DNA of 64,000 bases from Leifsonia sp. ku-ls. Lineage in GTDB: Bacteria > Actinomycetota > Actinomycetes > Actinomycetales > Microbacteriaceae. The notes below the pieces were generated by a model. That model did no database searches and was not told the origin of the DNA. It saw only the letters and a list, made by a program, of their open reading frames with translations. This document shows positions 53,311-62,485 of the stretch, piece by piece. The stretch covers positions 186,001 to 250,000 of the forward strand of contig QKXI01000005.1 of NCBI GenBank assembly GCA_003367665.1, read 5' to 3'. Each line of letters starts with the position of its first letter. The first letter of the stretch is position 1. The position numbers and the translations under genes were made by a program.

Positions 53311-53376
53311 CCATCGAGTCCTCGAAAAGTGCACGCCACCACGGCGTGTCGCGTGCACTTTTCGAGGACTCGATGG
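53311..53376. repeat. long intergenic inverted repeat, copy D (variant arms)
   Basis: Arms 53311-53336 and 53351-53376 are perfect 26-base reverse complements. The outer part (CCATCGAGTCCTCGA) matches copies A and C at most positions; the inner part differs (AAAGTGCACGC). The loop carries CGGCGTGTCG at 53342-53351, as in copies B and C. It lies between convergent genes. Confidence 0.88.
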
Positions 53377-53386
53377 CCGGCGGGCG

Positions 53387-54211
53387 TCAGCCGAGGTCGT
53401 CGGGGTCTTTGCCGGTGCGTTCGCCGGTCTCGAGGGTGGCGATGGCGGCGAGGTCGTCGGCGTCGAGGGTGAATCCGAAGACGTCGGCGTTGGCGCGGAT
53501 GCGCTCGGGGGAGGTCGACTTGGGGATGACGACGTTGCCCAGTTGCAGTTGCCAGCGGATGACGATCTGCGCGGGGGTGACTCCATGCTTGGCGGCGAGC
53601 CGGGCGAGCGTCGGGTCGTCCAGCACCCGACCGCGTGCCAGCGGCGACCACGCCTCGGTGACGATGCCGTGCTCGGCGTCGTACGCGCGCACCTCCACCT
53701 GCGGCAGCCACGGGTGCAGCTCCACCTGGTTCACCGCGGGCACCGTGTCGGTCTCGCGCGCCAGCCGGTCCAGGTGGTGGGTGTGGAAGTTGGCGACGCC
53801 GATCGAGCGGGCCCTGCCCTCGTCGCGCACCCGCTCCAGCGCGCGCCGCGTCTCGACGTAGCGGTCGCTCTTCGGCGCCGGCCAGTGGATGAGGAACAGG
53901 TCGATCGTGTCGAAGCCCAGCCGCTCGAGGCTCGCGTCGAAGGAGCGCAGGGTGGAGTCGTAGCCGTTCTCCGTCCACCACACCTTGCTGGTGACGAACA
54001 CCTCCGACCGGTCGAGGCCGCTCCGCCGAACGCCCTCGCCGACCCCGCGCTCGTTCTCGTAGAACGCGGCCGTGTCGATGTGGCGGTAGCCGGCGTCGAG
54101 CGCGGCGACCACCGCGTCCGCCGTCTCGGGCTCCGGGATCTTGTACACGCCGAAGCCCAGCTGCGGGATGGTGTTGCCGTCGTTGAGAGTCAGCTGCGGG
54201 ATGCTCGCCAT
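53387..54211 (-). CDS. aldo/keto reductase (2,5-diketo-gluconate reductase type)
   Basis: 274 residues. Catalytic tetrad D46, Y51, K76, H109 intact (GYRHIDTAAFYENE, TSKVW, LIHWP); IPKSTSPERIRAN binds NADPH. Reduces aldehydes or keto sugars; substrate open. Confidence 0.93.
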   Translation of the reverse strand: MASIPQLTLNDGNTIPQLGFGVYKIPEPETADAVVAALDAGYRHIDTAAFYENERGVGEGVRRSGLDRSEVFVTSKVWWTENGYDSTLRSFDASLERLGFDTIDLFLIHWPAPKSDRYVETRRALERVRDEGRARSIGVANFHTHHLDRLARETDTVPAVNQVELHPWLPQVEVRAYDAEHGIVTEAWSPLARGRVLDDPTLARLAAKHGVTPAQIVIRWQLQLGNVVIPKSTSPERIRANADVFGFTLDADDLAAIATLETGERTGKDPDDLG

Positions 54212-54268
54212 GGGTTCATTCTCCCGCGCCCCGCGCGTACTGGTGGGGTGACGGAAGGAGAACGACAC

Positions 54269-54811
54269 ATGGCACTGAACGACAAGACGATCGCGTTCCT
54301 GGTCGGCCCGGAGGGCATCGAGCAGGCGGAGCTGGTGCAGCCCAGGCAGGCGGTGAAGGACGCCGGCGGCACGCCGAAGCTGATCTCGAAGGAGGCCGGA
54401 GAGGTGCAGGCCTTCAACCATCTGACCCCGGCCGACACGTTCCCGGTGGACGCGACCCTCGACTCGGCGAGCGCGGACCAGTTCGACGCGCTCGTGCTGC
54501 CCGGCGGCGTCGCGAACGGGGACCAGGTGCGCACATTCCCCGAGGCCGTCTCCCTGGTGAAGGCGTTCGCCGACGCGGGCAAGCCGATCGCGGTGATCTG
54601 CCACGGCGGCTGGGTGCTCATCGAGGCCGGCGTCGTCGGCGGACGCACGCTGACCAGCTGGCCGAGCCTGCAGACCGACTACCGCAACGCCGGAGCCACC
54701 TGGGTGGACCAGGAGGTCGTCGTCGACGACGGGCCGTTCACGCTGGTCTCGTCGCGGAAGCCGGACGACCTGGAGGCGTTCGACCGCGAACTGGTGAAGG
54801 CGTTCGAGTAG
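54269..54811 (+). CDS. DJ-1/PfpI family protein
   Basis: 180 residues with nucleophile elbow AVICHGGW (C111, H112) and LVLPGGVANGD. Resembles PfpI/YhbO-type stress proteins (deglycase or protease claims are debated). GGAAGGAG precedes the ATG. Divergent from the aldo/keto reductase. Confidence 0.9.
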   Translation: MALNDKTIAFLVGPEGIEQAELVQPRQAVKDAGGTPKLISKEAGEVQAFNHLTPADTFPVDATLDSASADQFDALVLPGGVANGDQVRTFPEAVSLVKAFADAGKPIAVICHGGWVLIEAGVVGGRTLTSWPSLQTDYRNAGATWVDQEVVVDDGPFTLVSSRKPDDLEAFDRELVKAFE

Positions 54812-54911
54812 CCGGTGGACGTTCCCTGGCAATGGCCTCCATACGGGTTGCGGCCCGCTGGGGCCTGCGGGAACGTGGGGCACTCCTGGACCATCAAAGG
54901 AAGGAGAGCGC

Positions 54912-55193
54912 ATGCTCACCCTCACCGAGAACGCCAGCACGATCGTCAAGACGCTGACCGACCAGTCGCCGGATGAGACCGCCGGCCTCCGGATCAGCAG
55001 CAGCAACCCCGACGCCACGGCCTTCGCCGCGGCGGTCACACCGGAGCCGGAGGCCTCCGACCAGGTGGTCGAGTCGGGCGGCGCGCGGATCTTCCTGGAG
55101 ACCCAGGCCGCGCAGGTGCTCGACGACAAGGTGCTTGACGCCCAGGTCGACGAGCAGGGCGGCGTCAGCTTCGCCATCGGCGCGCTCGCCTGA
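54912..55193 (+). CDS. HesB/IscA-like protein without cysteines
   Basis: 93 residues with the HesB-like fold pattern (LTENASTIVKTLTDQ ... GLRISSS ... ARIFLETQAAQVLDDKVLDA). All three Fe-S ligands of A-type carriers are gone; the protein has no Cys at all. It therefore cannot carry an Fe-S cluster in the usual way. Function unknown. GGAGAG precedes the ATG. Confidence 0.8.
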   Translation: MLTLTENASTIVKTLTDQSPDETAGLRISSSNPDATAFAAAVTPEPEASDQVVESGGARIFLETQAAQVLDDKVLDAQVDEQGGVSFAIGALA

Positions 55194-55210
55194 GCGGACG
55201 CGCACGGCGG

Positions 55211-55242
55211 GAAGGCCCGGAGCCCATCGGCTCCGGGCCTTC
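55211..55242. terminator. bidirectional terminator hairpin
   Basis: GAAGGCCCGGAGCC (55211-55224) pairs perfectly with 55229-55242 around a CATC loop, followed by CTTCGTCTT. Lies between the HesB-like gene and a convergent gene. Confidence 0.8.
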
Positions 55243-55259
55243 CTTCGTCTTGGCGGGCG

Positions 55260-55655
55260 CTACGACGCTTCCGAACGGCCCGAGGCGTCCGCCTCCTCCG
55301 CGTCGTCCGGGTCCGGCAGGGTGTCGGCCACGATGGGCTGCGGCGCCGTCCGATCGTCGGGCAGGCCCCAGAGCGCCTCGCCCTTGCCCGCGTCGAGGAG
55401 GAACTCCACCGCCGAGGTCCAGAACGGCACGATCTTCATCGGCGGGATGTCCTCCTCGCCCGGGAAGTGCGCGGCGAAGTGCACCTCCGGTTCTCCGTTG
55501 ATCGGGTCGGCTGCGGCGATGAGGCCGTAGTAGTTCTCGTCGTCCACGACACGCCACCGGCCGGTCTTGCCGTGCTCCGGCTCCAGCTTGACGGTGTACC
55601 CGCCGTACTTGAACTCGGGCCCCGGAGGCAGGGAGGCGCGCTCATCCTTCGTCAT
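55260..55655 (-). CDS. conserved hypothetical protein
   Basis: 131 residues, not recognised. Features: YGGYTVKLEPEHG near the start, DDENYYGLIAAADP in the middle, FWTSAVEFLLDAGKGEALWG, and an acidic C-terminus (DPDDAEEADAS). No signal or membrane helix. TAGAAC six bases upstream of the ATG could be a weak -10 (leaderless). Confidence 0.75.
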   Translation of the reverse strand: MTKDERASLPPGPEFKYGGYTVKLEPEHGKTGRWRVVDDENYYGLIAAADPINGEPEVHFAAHFPGEEDIPPMKIVPFWTSAVEFLLDAGKGEALWGLPDDRTAPQPIVADTLPDPDDAEEADASGRSEAS

Positions 55656-55810
55656 GCTCCCGTTCTACGTCCCGGCGCCGAACGCGGCAACTCGTTCACT
55701 TGCCTAGCGAAACGGTGTATTGACCACTCGCCCCGCGCGGTGTCAACTCCTCGACTCGATCGCCGTGCGGGCTTCGAGTGGGCGGCGACCGTCACGACGA
55801 GAGGAGCCGC

Positions 55811-56959
55811 ATGCTGGCGATGACGTACCGCGGACCGTACAAGATCCGCGTCGAGGAGAAGGACCGGCCGAAGATCGAGCATCCCGGCGACGCGATCGTG
55901 CGGGTCACGCTCGCCGCCATCTGCGGTTCCGACCTGCACCTGTACCACGGCATGATGCCGGACACCCGGATCGGGCACACCTTCGGCCACGAGTTCATCG
56001 GCGTGGTCGACGAGGTCGGGCCCGACGTGCGGAACCTGAAGGTGGGCGACCGCGTGATGGTGCCCTTCAACGTCTTCTGCGGGAGCTGCTACTTCTGCGT
56101 CCGAGGGCTGTACTCGAACTGCCACAACGTCAACCCGAACGCGACGGCCGTCGGCGGCATCTACGGCTACTCGCACACGACCGGCGGGTACGACGGCGGC
56201 CAGGCCGAGTACGTGCGCGTGCCGTTCGCCGACGTCGGCCCGACGGTCATCCCCGACTGGATGTCCGACGACGACGCGGTGCTGCTCACCGACGCCCTGC
56301 CCACCGGCTACTTCGGCGCGCAGCTCGGCGAGATCGTGGAGGGCGACACCGTGGTGGTGCTCGGGTCCGGGCCGGTCGGGCTGTTCGCCGCGAAGTCGGC
56401 CTGGCTGATGGGAGCCGGCCGCGTCATCGTGGTCGACCACCTCGACTACCGGCTGCAGAAAGCGCGCGAGTTCGCGCACGCCGAGACGTACAACTTCGTC
56501 GAGGTCGGCGACGTGGTGTTGAAGATCAAGCGACTAACCGACGGACTCGGCGCCGACGTCGTCATCGACGCGGTCGGGGCGGAGGCGGACGGCGCGGTGC
56601 TGCAGCACGTCACCTCGGCGAAGCTCAAGCTGCAGGGCGGCTCCCCCGTCGCGCTGAACTGGGCCATCGACTCCGTGCGCAAGGGCGGCACGATCTCCGT
56701 CATGGGCGCGTACGGCCCGCTGTTCAGCGCCGTGAAGTTCGGCGACGCGATGAACAAGGGGCTCCGCATCAACACCAACCAGTGCCCGGTGAAGAGGCAG
56801 TGGCCGCGGCTGTTCGAGCACATCCGGAACGGCTACCTCAGCCCAAGCGAGATCGTGACGCACAGGGTCCCGCTGGAACACATCCAGGACGGCTACCACC
56901 TGTTCTCGAACAAGCTGGACGGCATCATCAAGCCGCTCGTCGTGCCGAGCGCCGCGTAA
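55811..56959 (+). CDS. zinc-dependent alcohol dehydrogenase (formaldehyde dehydrogenase-like)
   Basis: 382 residues. Catalytic zinc region ICGSDLHLYHG and GHEFIG; structural zinc cysteines in CGSCYFCVRGLYSNC; NAD fold VVVLGSGPVGLFAAKSA. Resembles glutathione-independent formaldehyde dehydrogenase-type MDRs. AGGAG precedes ATG 55811. Followed in 13 bases by a small gene of unknown role. Confidence 0.92.
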   Translation: MLAMTYRGPYKIRVEEKDRPKIEHPGDAIVRVTLAAICGSDLHLYHGMMPDTRIGHTFGHEFIGVVDEVGPDVRNLKVGDRVMVPFNVFCGSCYFCVRGLYSNCHNVNPNATAVGGIYGYSHTTGGYDGGQAEYVRVPFADVGPTVIPDWMSDDDAVLLTDALPTGYFGAQLGEIVEGDTVVVLGSGPVGLFAAKSAWLMGAGRVIVVDHLDYRLQKAREFAHAETYNFVEVGDVVLKIKRLTDGLGADVVIDAVGAEADGAVLQHVTSAKLKLQGGSPVALNWAIDSVRKGGTISVMGAYGPLFSAVKFGDAMNKGLRINTNQCPVKRQWPRLFEHIRNGYLSPSEIVTHRVPLEHIQDGYHLFSNKLDGIIKPLVVPSAA

Positions 56960-56972
56960 GGAGAAGAACACC

Positions 56973-57539
56973 ATGCCGTATGTCGCGAGCGACCACACCA
57001 AGAAGTACGACCCCGAGGCGCTTCGCGCCCGCATCCCCGGCTGGGGCGTCGACAGCGACCCCGCCGACCGCCCGTCGCACCCGCGCGAGCGGATCGACCC
57101 GGAGGCGACCGGAGCGCACTGGGAGTTCCCGACCCTCCAGGAGCCGCGCGCCGGCCGCGAGCGGTCGATCGAGCACGAGATGCTGACGCCCGTCTTCGGA
57201 ACCGCGCAGCCGCTGCACGGCCTGTCGGGCGCGATCCGGCGGTACGCCTACGACCGCTACAGCGAGGGACGCACGGCACACTGGCTGCTGCTGGTCCTCG
57301 GCGACCGGGTGGACGCGGTGACCGAGCACGTGAAGTCGCTCGCCAGCCGCCGGCCGGACGACCCGGTGACCGAGTCGGGCGTGCTCTCGGAACTGGGCCA
57401 CCACCCGCTCTCGTCCCGCTACGGTCAGCGCCGCGCCGACGTGAAGCACAGCTGGCTGGATCCGGTGATCGTGGTCGGGCCGTGGGTGCTTGTCGGTGTC
57501 GTCGCGATTCGGACGATCGCGAAGGTCGTGCGACGGTGA
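56973..57539 (+). CDS. hypothetical protein with C-terminal membrane helix
   Basis: 188 residues, function not recognised. Polar N-terminus (MPYVASDHTKKYDPEALRAR), a central segment AIRRYAYDRYSEGRTAHWLL, and one C-terminal helix (DPVIVVGPWVLVGVVAIRTI). GGAGAAG precedes the ATG. Co-oriented and close to the dehydrogenase, so probably co-expressed. Confidence 0.75.
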   Translation: MPYVASDHTKKYDPEALRARIPGWGVDSDPADRPSHPRERIDPEATGAHWEFPTLQEPRAGRERSIEHEMLTPVFGTAQPLHGLSGAIRRYAYDRYSEGRTAHWLLLVLGDRVDAVTEHVKSLASRRPDDPVTESGVLSELGHHPLSSRYGQRRADVKHSWLDPVIVVGPWVLVGVVAIRTIAKVVRR

Positions 57540-57585
57540 CGACGCTCGCCGCCCGGTGACGGGCCCCTCGGAAACCTGACGCGGC

Positions 57586-57643
57586 CCGAACGCACCGCGG
57601 CACCGGTGTCAGCTGACTGACCCAGTGCCGCGGCTTCGTTCGG
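57586..57643. terminator. bidirectional hairpin between convergent genes
   Basis: CCGAACG-CA-CCGCGGCAC (57586-57603) pairs with GTGCCGCGG-CTT-CGTTCGG (57625-57643) with a small internal loop. It lies between the hypothetical gene and the ABC exporter genes that converge on it. Confidence 0.7.
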
Positions 57644-57663
57644 GGAGCGGTGGACCGTCGCTG

Positions 57664-59739
57664 TTACGGTGCCGCGACCTCCTCCTGCACCTCGGCGTCG
57701 CGCTGCTGCTCCTCCTCCGCGTCGTCGCCGCGGAACTGCGTCATGTAGAGCTCGTAGTACGCGCCGCGACGCTGCAGGAGCGTCTCGTGGTTGCCCTGCT
57801 CGACGATGCGGCCCTGCTCCATCACGAGGATGGTGTGGGCGTCGCGGATGGTGGACAGGCGGTGCGCGATGACGAACGATGTGCGGTCGGTGCGAAGTGC
57901 GGCCATGGCGTGCTGCACCAGCAGCTCGGTGCGGGTGTCGACCGACGACGTCGCCTCGTCGAGGATGAGCAGCGACGGGTTTGCGATGAACGCGCGTGCG
58001 ATCGTGATCAGCTGGCGCTCGCCCGCCGAGACGTTGCCGCCCTCCGCGTCGATCACGGTGTCGTAGCCGTCGGGCAGCTGCCGCACGAAGCGGTCCACCA
58101 TGGTCGCCTTCGCGGCGGCGATCACCTCGTCGTCCGTGGCGTCGAGGCGGCCGTAGCGGATGTTCTCGCGGATCGTGCCCGAGAACAGCCACGCGTCCTG
58201 CAGCACCATGCCGACCTGGCCGCGGAGCTCGGCACGGGACAGGTGCGTGGTGTCGATGCCGTCGAGGCGGATGGTTCCGCCGTTGAGCTCGTAGAAACGC
58301 ATGATCAGATTGACCAGCGTGGTCTTTCCCGCGCCCGTCGGCCCGACGATCGCGACCGTGCTGCCGGGCTGGACGCTGAGCGACAGGTCCTGGATCAGCT
58401 CGGTCTCCGGGTCGTACGAGAAGTCGACGTGGTCGAGCTCGACCCGGCCGTCGGCACGCTCGGGCAGGTGCTCGGTCGCCGTGTCGGGGGTCTGCTCCTC
58501 CGAGTCGAGGAACTCGAAGGTGCGCTCGGCCGACGCGACACCGGACTGCAGCATGTTCGCCATGCCCGCGATCTGGCCGATCGGCTGCGAGAACTCCCGC
58601 GAGTACTGGATGAACGCGGTCGCGTCGCCGATGGTGAGGCTGCCGCCCGCGACCTTGAGGCCGCCGACCACCGCGATCAGCACATAGGAGAGGTAGGAGA
58701 CGAAGTTCATCGCGGGCATGATGCTGCCGGAGACGAACTGCGCGCCGACCTGCGCCTTGTGCAGCTTGCCGTTGCGGTTGTCGAACTCCTCCAGCATGAC
58801 CGCGTCGCGGCCGAACGCGCGCACCAGGTCGAGGCCGGAGTACGACTCCTCGATGTGCCCGTTGAGCGCGCCGGTCGACGCCCACTGCGCCTTGAACAGC
58901 TTCTGCGACCGCGACCCGATCACGCCCGCGATCACCCCGGAGAGCGGGATCGAGATGAGCGCGATCAGTGCCAGTTGCCACGACACGATGAACATCATGA
59001 TGCCGATGCCGATCACCATCAGGACCGACTGGATCAGCTGCGAGAACGCCTGCTGCAGTGCGGTCTGGATGTTGTCGACGTCGTTGGTCACGCGCGACAT
59101 CAGGTCGCCGCGCTGCCGGGTGTCGAAGTAGCTGAGCGGGAGGCGGTTGAGCTTCGCCTCGACGTCCTTGCGGAGGCCGTAGACCACGCGCATGACGAGG
59201 GCGTTCAGCAGGTAGCCCTGCCACCACTGCAGCAGTGAGGCGACCAGGTAGAACGCCAGCACGATCATCAGCAGGCGGCCGAGCTCGGTGAAGTCGATGC
59301 CCTGGCCCGTGGTGACGCCCGAGCCGGCGATCACGTCCGCCAGCTGGTTCTGGCCGGCGGCCCGCAGCTGCTCGATCGCCTGGTCGACCGTCACGCCCGG
59401 CGGGATCTGCGACGAGATCACGCCCTGGAAGATGACGTTGGTGGCGTCACCGAGGATCTTCGGCGCGATCACGACGAGCACGACCGACACGACCGTGAGC
59501 AGCGTGACCCACGCCATCCCGAGCCACTCGGGCTTGAGCAGGCCCATCAGGCGCTTGAACGAGGGCCAGAAGTTCTCGGCCTTCTTCGCGGGTGCGCCGC
59601 CGAACATGTCGCCGTCGGCCTCGGTCGGGGTGAAGTCGTACTCCTCCTCGAGCTCGTCGAGGACGATGTCCTTCGCGGTCGGCTCCTGCCCCTTCGCCGG
59701 GCGGCCGCCGCGCTTCTTGCGTTCCGTGGTGCGCGCCAT
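57664..59739 (-). CDS. ABC exporter half-transporter (permease-ATPase), second subunit
   Basis: 691 residues. A basic N-terminus (RKKRGGRPAKGQE) and acidic stretch, six-helix exporter domain (about 65-400), then ATPase with Walker A GPTGAGKTT, signature VSAGERQL and Walker B LLILDEATSSVD. It should dimerise with the partner encoded one base upstream. Likely multidrug or lipid export. Confidence 0.92.
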   Translation of the reverse strand: MARTTERKKRGGRPAKGQEPTAKDIVLDELEEEYDFTPTEADGDMFGGAPAKKAENFWPSFKRLMGLLKPEWLGMAWVTLLTVVSVVLVVIAPKILGDATNVIFQGVISSQIPPGVTVDQAIEQLRAAGQNQLADVIAGSGVTTGQGIDFTELGRLLMIVLAFYLVASLLQWWQGYLLNALVMRVVYGLRKDVEAKLNRLPLSYFDTRQRGDLMSRVTNDVDNIQTALQQAFSQLIQSVLMVIGIGIMMFIVSWQLALIALISIPLSGVIAGVIGSRSQKLFKAQWASTGALNGHIEESYSGLDLVRAFGRDAVMLEEFDNRNGKLHKAQVGAQFVSGSIMPAMNFVSYLSYVLIAVVGGLKVAGGSLTIGDATAFIQYSREFSQPIGQIAGMANMLQSGVASAERTFEFLDSEEQTPDTATEHLPERADGRVELDHVDFSYDPETELIQDLSLSVQPGSTVAIVGPTGAGKTTLVNLIMRFYELNGGTIRLDGIDTTHLSRAELRGQVGMVLQDAWLFSGTIRENIRYGRLDATDDEVIAAAKATMVDRFVRQLPDGYDTVIDAEGGNVSAGERQLITIARAFIANPSLLILDEATSSVDTRTELLVQHAMAALRTDRTSFVIAHRLSTIRDAHTILVMEQGRIVEQGNHETLLQRRGAYYELYMTQFRGDDAEEEQQRDAEVQEEVAAP

Positions 59740-59740
59740 C

Positions 59741-61474
59741 TCAGGCCACCTCCAGGCTCAGCTGGGACTCGACGATCTCGCGGTACGTCTCGTTGGTCTC
59801 CAGCAGTTCGTCGTGGGTTCCGCGGCCGACGACGCGTCCGTCGTCCATCACGATGATCGTGTCGGCCTCGCGGATGGTGGACACGCGCTGCGCGACCACG
59901 ATGACGGCGGCGTCCCCGGTGGAGTCGGCCAGCGCGCGTCTCAGCCGCGCGTCGGTCGCGACGTCGAGCGCCGAGAACGAGTCGTCGAAGAGGAACACCT
60001 TCGGCCGCGCGACGAGCGCACGGGCGATGCACAGCCGCTGCCGCTGACCGCCCGAGACGTTGGTGCCGCCCTGCGCGATCCGCTCGTCGAGGCCGTGCTC
60101 CTTGGCGCGCACGAAGTCCTCCGCCTGGGCGACGCGCAGCGCCTCCCACAGCTCGTCGTCGGTCGCGTCGGGCCGGCCGAACCGCAGGTTGGACGCGATG
60201 GTGCCCGAGAAGAGGTACGGACGCTGCGGCACGAGACCGAGCACGCCCGCGATCTGCTGGCGGCTGAGGCCGTCGACCGGGACGCCGCCGATGCGGACAC
60301 GTCCGCTCTGCGGCGTGAACAGGTTGGCGATGACCGAGACGAGCGTGGTCTTGCCCGAGCCGGTGGAGCCGACGATCGCGGTGACCTTGCCCGGCTCCGC
60401 CGTGAACGTGACCCCACTGAGCACCGGCTTCTCGGCGCCCGGGTAGCCGAATGTGACGTCGTCGACCTCGACCCGTCCGTCGGCGGGCAGCGCGGAGGCG
60501 CCCTCCCCGGTCTGCTGGGAGCTGGGCACGGCGCCGAGCACCTCCTGGATGCGCTCCGCGCAGACCATCGCGCGCGGGATCATCATCGCCATGAAGACGC
60601 CCATCATGACTGCGACGAGGATCTGCAGCAGGTACTGCAGGAAGGCGGTGAGCGCGCCGATCTGGATGTCGCCCGCATCCACCCGGTGGCCGCCGAACCA
60701 CAGCACCGCGACGGTCGCGGCGTTGAGGATGAGCATGATGACCGGGAACATCAGCACGAAGACGTTGCCGACCTTCACCGAGATGCGGGTGAGCGCCGCG
60801 TTGGCGTCGTCGTAGCGCTTGGTCTCGAACTTCTCGCGGACGAACGCGCGGATCACACGGATGCCGACGATCTGCTCGCGGATGACGCCGTTGACGCCGT
60901 CGATGCGCTCCTGCATCACACGGAACATCGGCAGCAGCAACGAGACGAGGATGCCGACCACGATGAACAGCACGGCGACGGACACCCAGATCAGCCACGA
61001 CAGTCCGGCGTCGACGCGCACCGCGAAGATGATGCCGGCGATGCACATGATCGGCGTGGACACCATGAAGTTGAACGTCATCAGCAGCAGCATCTGCACC
61101 TGCTGCACGTCGTTGGTGTTGCGCGTGATGAGCGTCGGCATCCCCCAGCGGGCGAGGTCGAGCGACGGCAGCGCGTCCACCTTGCGGTAGAAGCTGCGCC
61201 GGATGTCCTTGCCGGCGGACATGGACGCGCGGGCGCCGAAGTAGGTGGCGGCGACGGCGGCGATCACCTGCACGAAGCAGACGATCAGCATCATGCCGCC
61301 GGTGCGCCAGATGAAGTCGGTGTCGCCCTTGACGACACCCTTGTCGATGATGTCGGCGTTGAGGGTCGGCAGGTAGAGGGCGGCCATGGTCGCGATCAGT
61401 TGCAGGATCACGACCGCGGTCACCGCGCGCCAGTACGGGCGCACGAAGCGGAGCGAGAGACGAAGAAGAGTCAC
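59741..61474 (-). CDS. ABC exporter half-transporter (permease-ATPase), first subunit
   Basis: 577 residues: six-helix domain and ATPase with GSTGSGKTT, VSGGQRQRLCIARAL and VFLFDDSFSALD. The Asp in place of the catalytic Glu (DDSFSALD) is the mark of the degenerate subunit in heterodimeric exporters such as BmrC or TM287. GTG start at 61474. Confidence 0.92.
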   Translation of the reverse strand: MTLLRLSLRFVRPYWRAVTAVVILQLIATMAALYLPTLNADIIDKGVVKGDTDFIWRTGGMMLIVCFVQVIAAVAATYFGARASMSAGKDIRRSFYRKVDALPSLDLARWGMPTLITRNTNDVQQVQMLLLMTFNFMVSTPIMCIAGIIFAVRVDAGLSWLIWVSVAVLFIVVGILVSLLLPMFRVMQERIDGVNGVIREQIVGIRVIRAFVREKFETKRYDDANAALTRISVKVGNVFVLMFPVIMLILNAATVAVLWFGGHRVDAGDIQIGALTAFLQYLLQILVAVMMGVFMAMMIPRAMVCAERIQEVLGAVPSSQQTGEGASALPADGRVEVDDVTFGYPGAEKPVLSGVTFTAEPGKVTAIVGSTGSGKTTLVSVIANLFTPQSGRVRIGGVPVDGLSRQQIAGVLGLVPQRPYLFSGTIASNLRFGRPDATDDELWEALRVAQAEDFVRAKEHGLDERIAQGGTNVSGGQRQRLCIARALVARPKVFLFDDSFSALDVATDARLRRALADSTGDAAVIVVAQRVSTIREADTIIVMDDGRVVGRGTHDELLETNETYREIVESQLSLEVA

Positions 61475-61581
61475 AGTGATTCCCGGGTGTGTGTGCTGTG
61501 GTGTGGTGCCGGTGCAATTGTGCAGGGCACGACCGACGCTAGCGCCGATTGAGGTCGCGGAGCGGCCTCAATTCTGACGGA

Positions 61582-62139
61582 TCAGGCGGCCGCGTAGTGG
61601 AGGTGGAGGACGCCGTTGTCGTAGGCGTACTGGTGCCGCAGCCGCAGTTTCGCGGGAGCGGTGCCTTCGGGGAACAGGCGGGCGCCGGTGCCGCGGACCT
61701 CCGGGTAGACGAACAGGTGGAGCGCGCCCACCAGCCCGTCGGCGAGCAGCGACCGCACCAGCGAGCCCGACCCGCTGACGTAGACGCCCCCGCTGAACCC
61801 GTCGGCGAACTCACGGATGCGCGTCGCGTCGTACGCCCCGAGCGACCGCGAGTTGTGCCACGTGCGCTCGGCGGCCTCGTCGTCGAGCGACCCGCTGACC
61901 ACGGCCTTCGGGCTGTCGTTGAAGAACGGGGCGCCGGGGTCGTCCTCGACGGTCCGCTTCGACCACGCCGGCGCGAACATCTCGAAGGTGCGCCGCCCGA
62001 GCAGGATGGCATCCGACGCACGCGTGATGCGCCCGATGTCGTCCCCCATCTCGGGATCGAAGCCGTACTCGAACGTCCAGCTCGGATCCTCGAACACCCC
62101 GTCGAGCGAGACGAACTCGTGCACAGCGATGGCACCCAT
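61582..62139 (-). CDS. dihydrofolate reductase family protein (RibD C-terminal type)
   Basis: 185 residues: MGAIAVHEFVSLDGVFEDP, GRRTFEMFAPAW and VYVSGSGSLVRSLL are typical of YyaP/YwjB-like members. NADPH-binding fold; not the folate enzyme itself. ATG 62139 chosen from the family start; upstream in-frame codons are an intergenic artefact. An 11-base hairpin with one mismatch (61548-61572) follows the stop. Confidence 0.87.
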   Translation of the reverse strand: MGAIAVHEFVSLDGVFEDPSWTFEYGFDPEMGDDIGRITRASDAILLGRRTFEMFAPAWSKRTVEDDPGAPFFNDSPKAVVSGSLDDEAAERTWHNSRSLGAYDATRIREFADGFSGGVYVSGSGSLVRSLLADGLVGALHLFVYPEVRGTGARLFPEGTAPAKLRLRHQYAYDNGVLHLHYAAA

Positions 62140-62485
62140 CGGATTCCCCTTTCCCCGGAACAGCATAGGGGCTGAGCCCCGACGGCGAAACGGTCGGCTC
62201 CGGAAGGCCGCCCCGCGAGAAGAGCGGGCGGTGCGACGACCGAATTCCCGTACCCGTCCGTCGCACCGCCCCGGGAGGACCGGGCCCGTTCGCACCGGTC
62301 CTCCGTAGATGGAGACGGTGGGGTGGGGAGGATCGTGACGTGGGGGCGGGGAAAAGTTCGAACGGCGGCGCCGGAGGCGACATCGTGACACTGGCGTAGG
62401 TCTGCGCCGGCGGCGCACCACACCCCCGACGGAAGCTCGTCGCTGCCGGCAACGCTATGCACCGCGCCGCTTCAATCCTGGCGAG
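62140..62485. other. gene-free gap with two tandem hairpins
   Basis: No credible gene is seen in these 346 bases. GGGCGGTGCGACG (62226-62238) pairs perfectly with 62259-62271, and directly after it GGAGGACCGG (62274-62283) pairs perfectly with 62295-62304. Neither has a T-tract. A double terminator or a structured RNA is possible. From about 62440 on, composition shifts to lower GC. Confidence 0.55.

Noticed and set aside
50299-53586. Minus-strand open frame of about 1095 codons antisense to the MDR and oligopeptidase genes
   Set aside because: Low-complexity shadow; plus-strand catalytic residues are intact.
61489-61515. GTGTG-rich stretch upstream of the ABC exporter genes
   Set aside because: Short and irregular; no sign of a functional repeat.
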